6,739 nucleotides of DNA, taken from an uncultured Prevotella sp. (GTDB lineage: Bacteria > Bacteroidota > Bacteroidia > Bacteroidales > Bacteroidaceae). A model generated the notes under the pieces. It saw only the letters and a program-made list of their open reading frames with translations. It was not told the origin of the DNA and ran no database searches. This document shows, in pieces, positions 6,559-6,739 of the stretch (the stretch's first letter is position 1; each line of letters begins with the position of its first letter). The stretch lies in the NCBI GenBank assembly GCA_900769275.1, contig CAAGGA010000082.1, positions 1 to 6,739 of the forward strand, written 5' to 3'. The position numbers and the translations under genes are program-made.

Positions 6559-6576
6559 ATTGAAGTATCTCTTTTG

Positions 6577-6594
6577 TGTTAATTAATCTTAACA
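6577..6594. promoter_or_regulatory. Small palindrome between divergent promoters
   Basis: TGTTAA (6577-6582) and TTAACA (6589-6594) are perfect inverted repeats separated by 6 bp. They lie midway between the two predicted -33 regions, where one regulator could act on both genes. The sequence is AT-rich, so chance occurrence is possible. Confidence 0.25.
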
Positions 6595-6616
6595 AATATA
6601 GTATTTAGGACTAATA

Positions 6617-6650
6617 TTGCAGAAATATAGAACAAAAAGAAGTACCTTTG
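6617..6650 (+). promoter_or_regulatory. Promoter of the rightward edge gene
   Basis: TACCTTTG (6643-6650) matches the Bacteroidota -7 consensus exactly and is followed by CACCCC, a common start-site context. TTG at 6617-6619 may be the -33 element, although the 23-nt spacing is slightly long. Transcription would begin about 35 nt before the ATG at 6690. Confidence 0.6.
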
Positions 6651-6689
6651 CACCCCGAAACTAAAAAGTATTCTAAGGTATAACAAAAA

Positions 6690-6739
6690 ATGAGAATTAA
6701 AAAGATTATCATTGCAGCCGTTGCTGCTCTCTCCCTCAC
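6690..6739 (+). CDS. N-terminus of an exported protein, cut by the window edge
   Basis: ATG at 6690 opens a frame of 16 full codons, MRIKKIIIAAVAALSL, running off the window. Basic residues followed by a hydrophobic Ala/Ile/Leu core are typical of a signal peptide or lipoprotein leader. It follows a good promoter, and AAGG at 6675-6678 lies about 11 nt before the start in an A-rich leader. The gene is divergent from GH51. Nothing about its mature function is visible. Confidence 0.7.
   Translation, partial: MRIKKIIIAAVAALSL

Noticed and set aside
6605..6623. Fourth copy of the 18-bp motif (TTTAGGACTAATATT)
   Set aside because: Only TAGGAC and a few A/T positions agree; the AT-rich context makes this weak match uninformative.

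Overview
The window looks like chromosomal DNA from a Bacteroidota bacterium, most likely a gut or rumen Prevotella-type member of the Bacteroidales. The evidence is start-proximal promoters of the Bacteroidota type (TAnnTTTG at -7), A-rich leaders without strong Shine-Dalgarno sites, and periplasmic glycosidases of families typical of Bacteroidales glycan-utilisation loci. The genus is inferred from general appearance, not from a marker gene.

Layout, left to right. Positions 1-172 hold at most the edge of a doubtful minus-strand reading frame. Positions 86-560 form a gene-poor interval. It contains a decayed 22-bp tandem repeat, a long hairpin (209-267), an imperfect GGTT/AACC inverted repeat (395-499) and two copies of an 18-bp motif; a third copy lies upstream of the GH95 gene. 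Positions 561-3044 (minus) encode a secreted GH95 glycosidase with its own promoter at about 3076-3107. Positions 3221-4666 (minus) encode a polytopic MOP-superfamily (Wzx-like) polysaccharide flippase. A 13-bp perfect hairpin (4841-4875) separates it from the next gene. Positions 4916-6481 (minus) encode a secreted GH51 alpha-L-arabinofuranosidase. The 208-bp gap 6482-6689 holds divergent promoters, the rightward one serving a gene cut off by the window edge (6690-6739, a signal-peptide start).

How the genes may work together. The two glycosidases are both predicted to be periplasmic and exo-acting. GH51 removes alpha-L-arabinofuranosyl side groups. The GH95 enzyme keeps the family's catalytic residues but has Thr380 two residues before the first catalytic Asn. 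As I recall, true fucosidases of the family have His there, and the one characterised alpha-L-galactosidase has Thr. An L-galactosidase plus an arabinofuranosidase would suit complex glucuronoarabinoxylan side chains of cereal bran; an alpha-1,2-L-fucosidase acting on xyloglucan or pectin side chains remains the alternative. No SusC/SusD, sensor or transporter gene is visible, so this is either the edge of a utilisation locus or a set of scattered, separately regulated enzymes. The flippase between them probably belongs to surface polysaccharide export and shows no obvious functional link.
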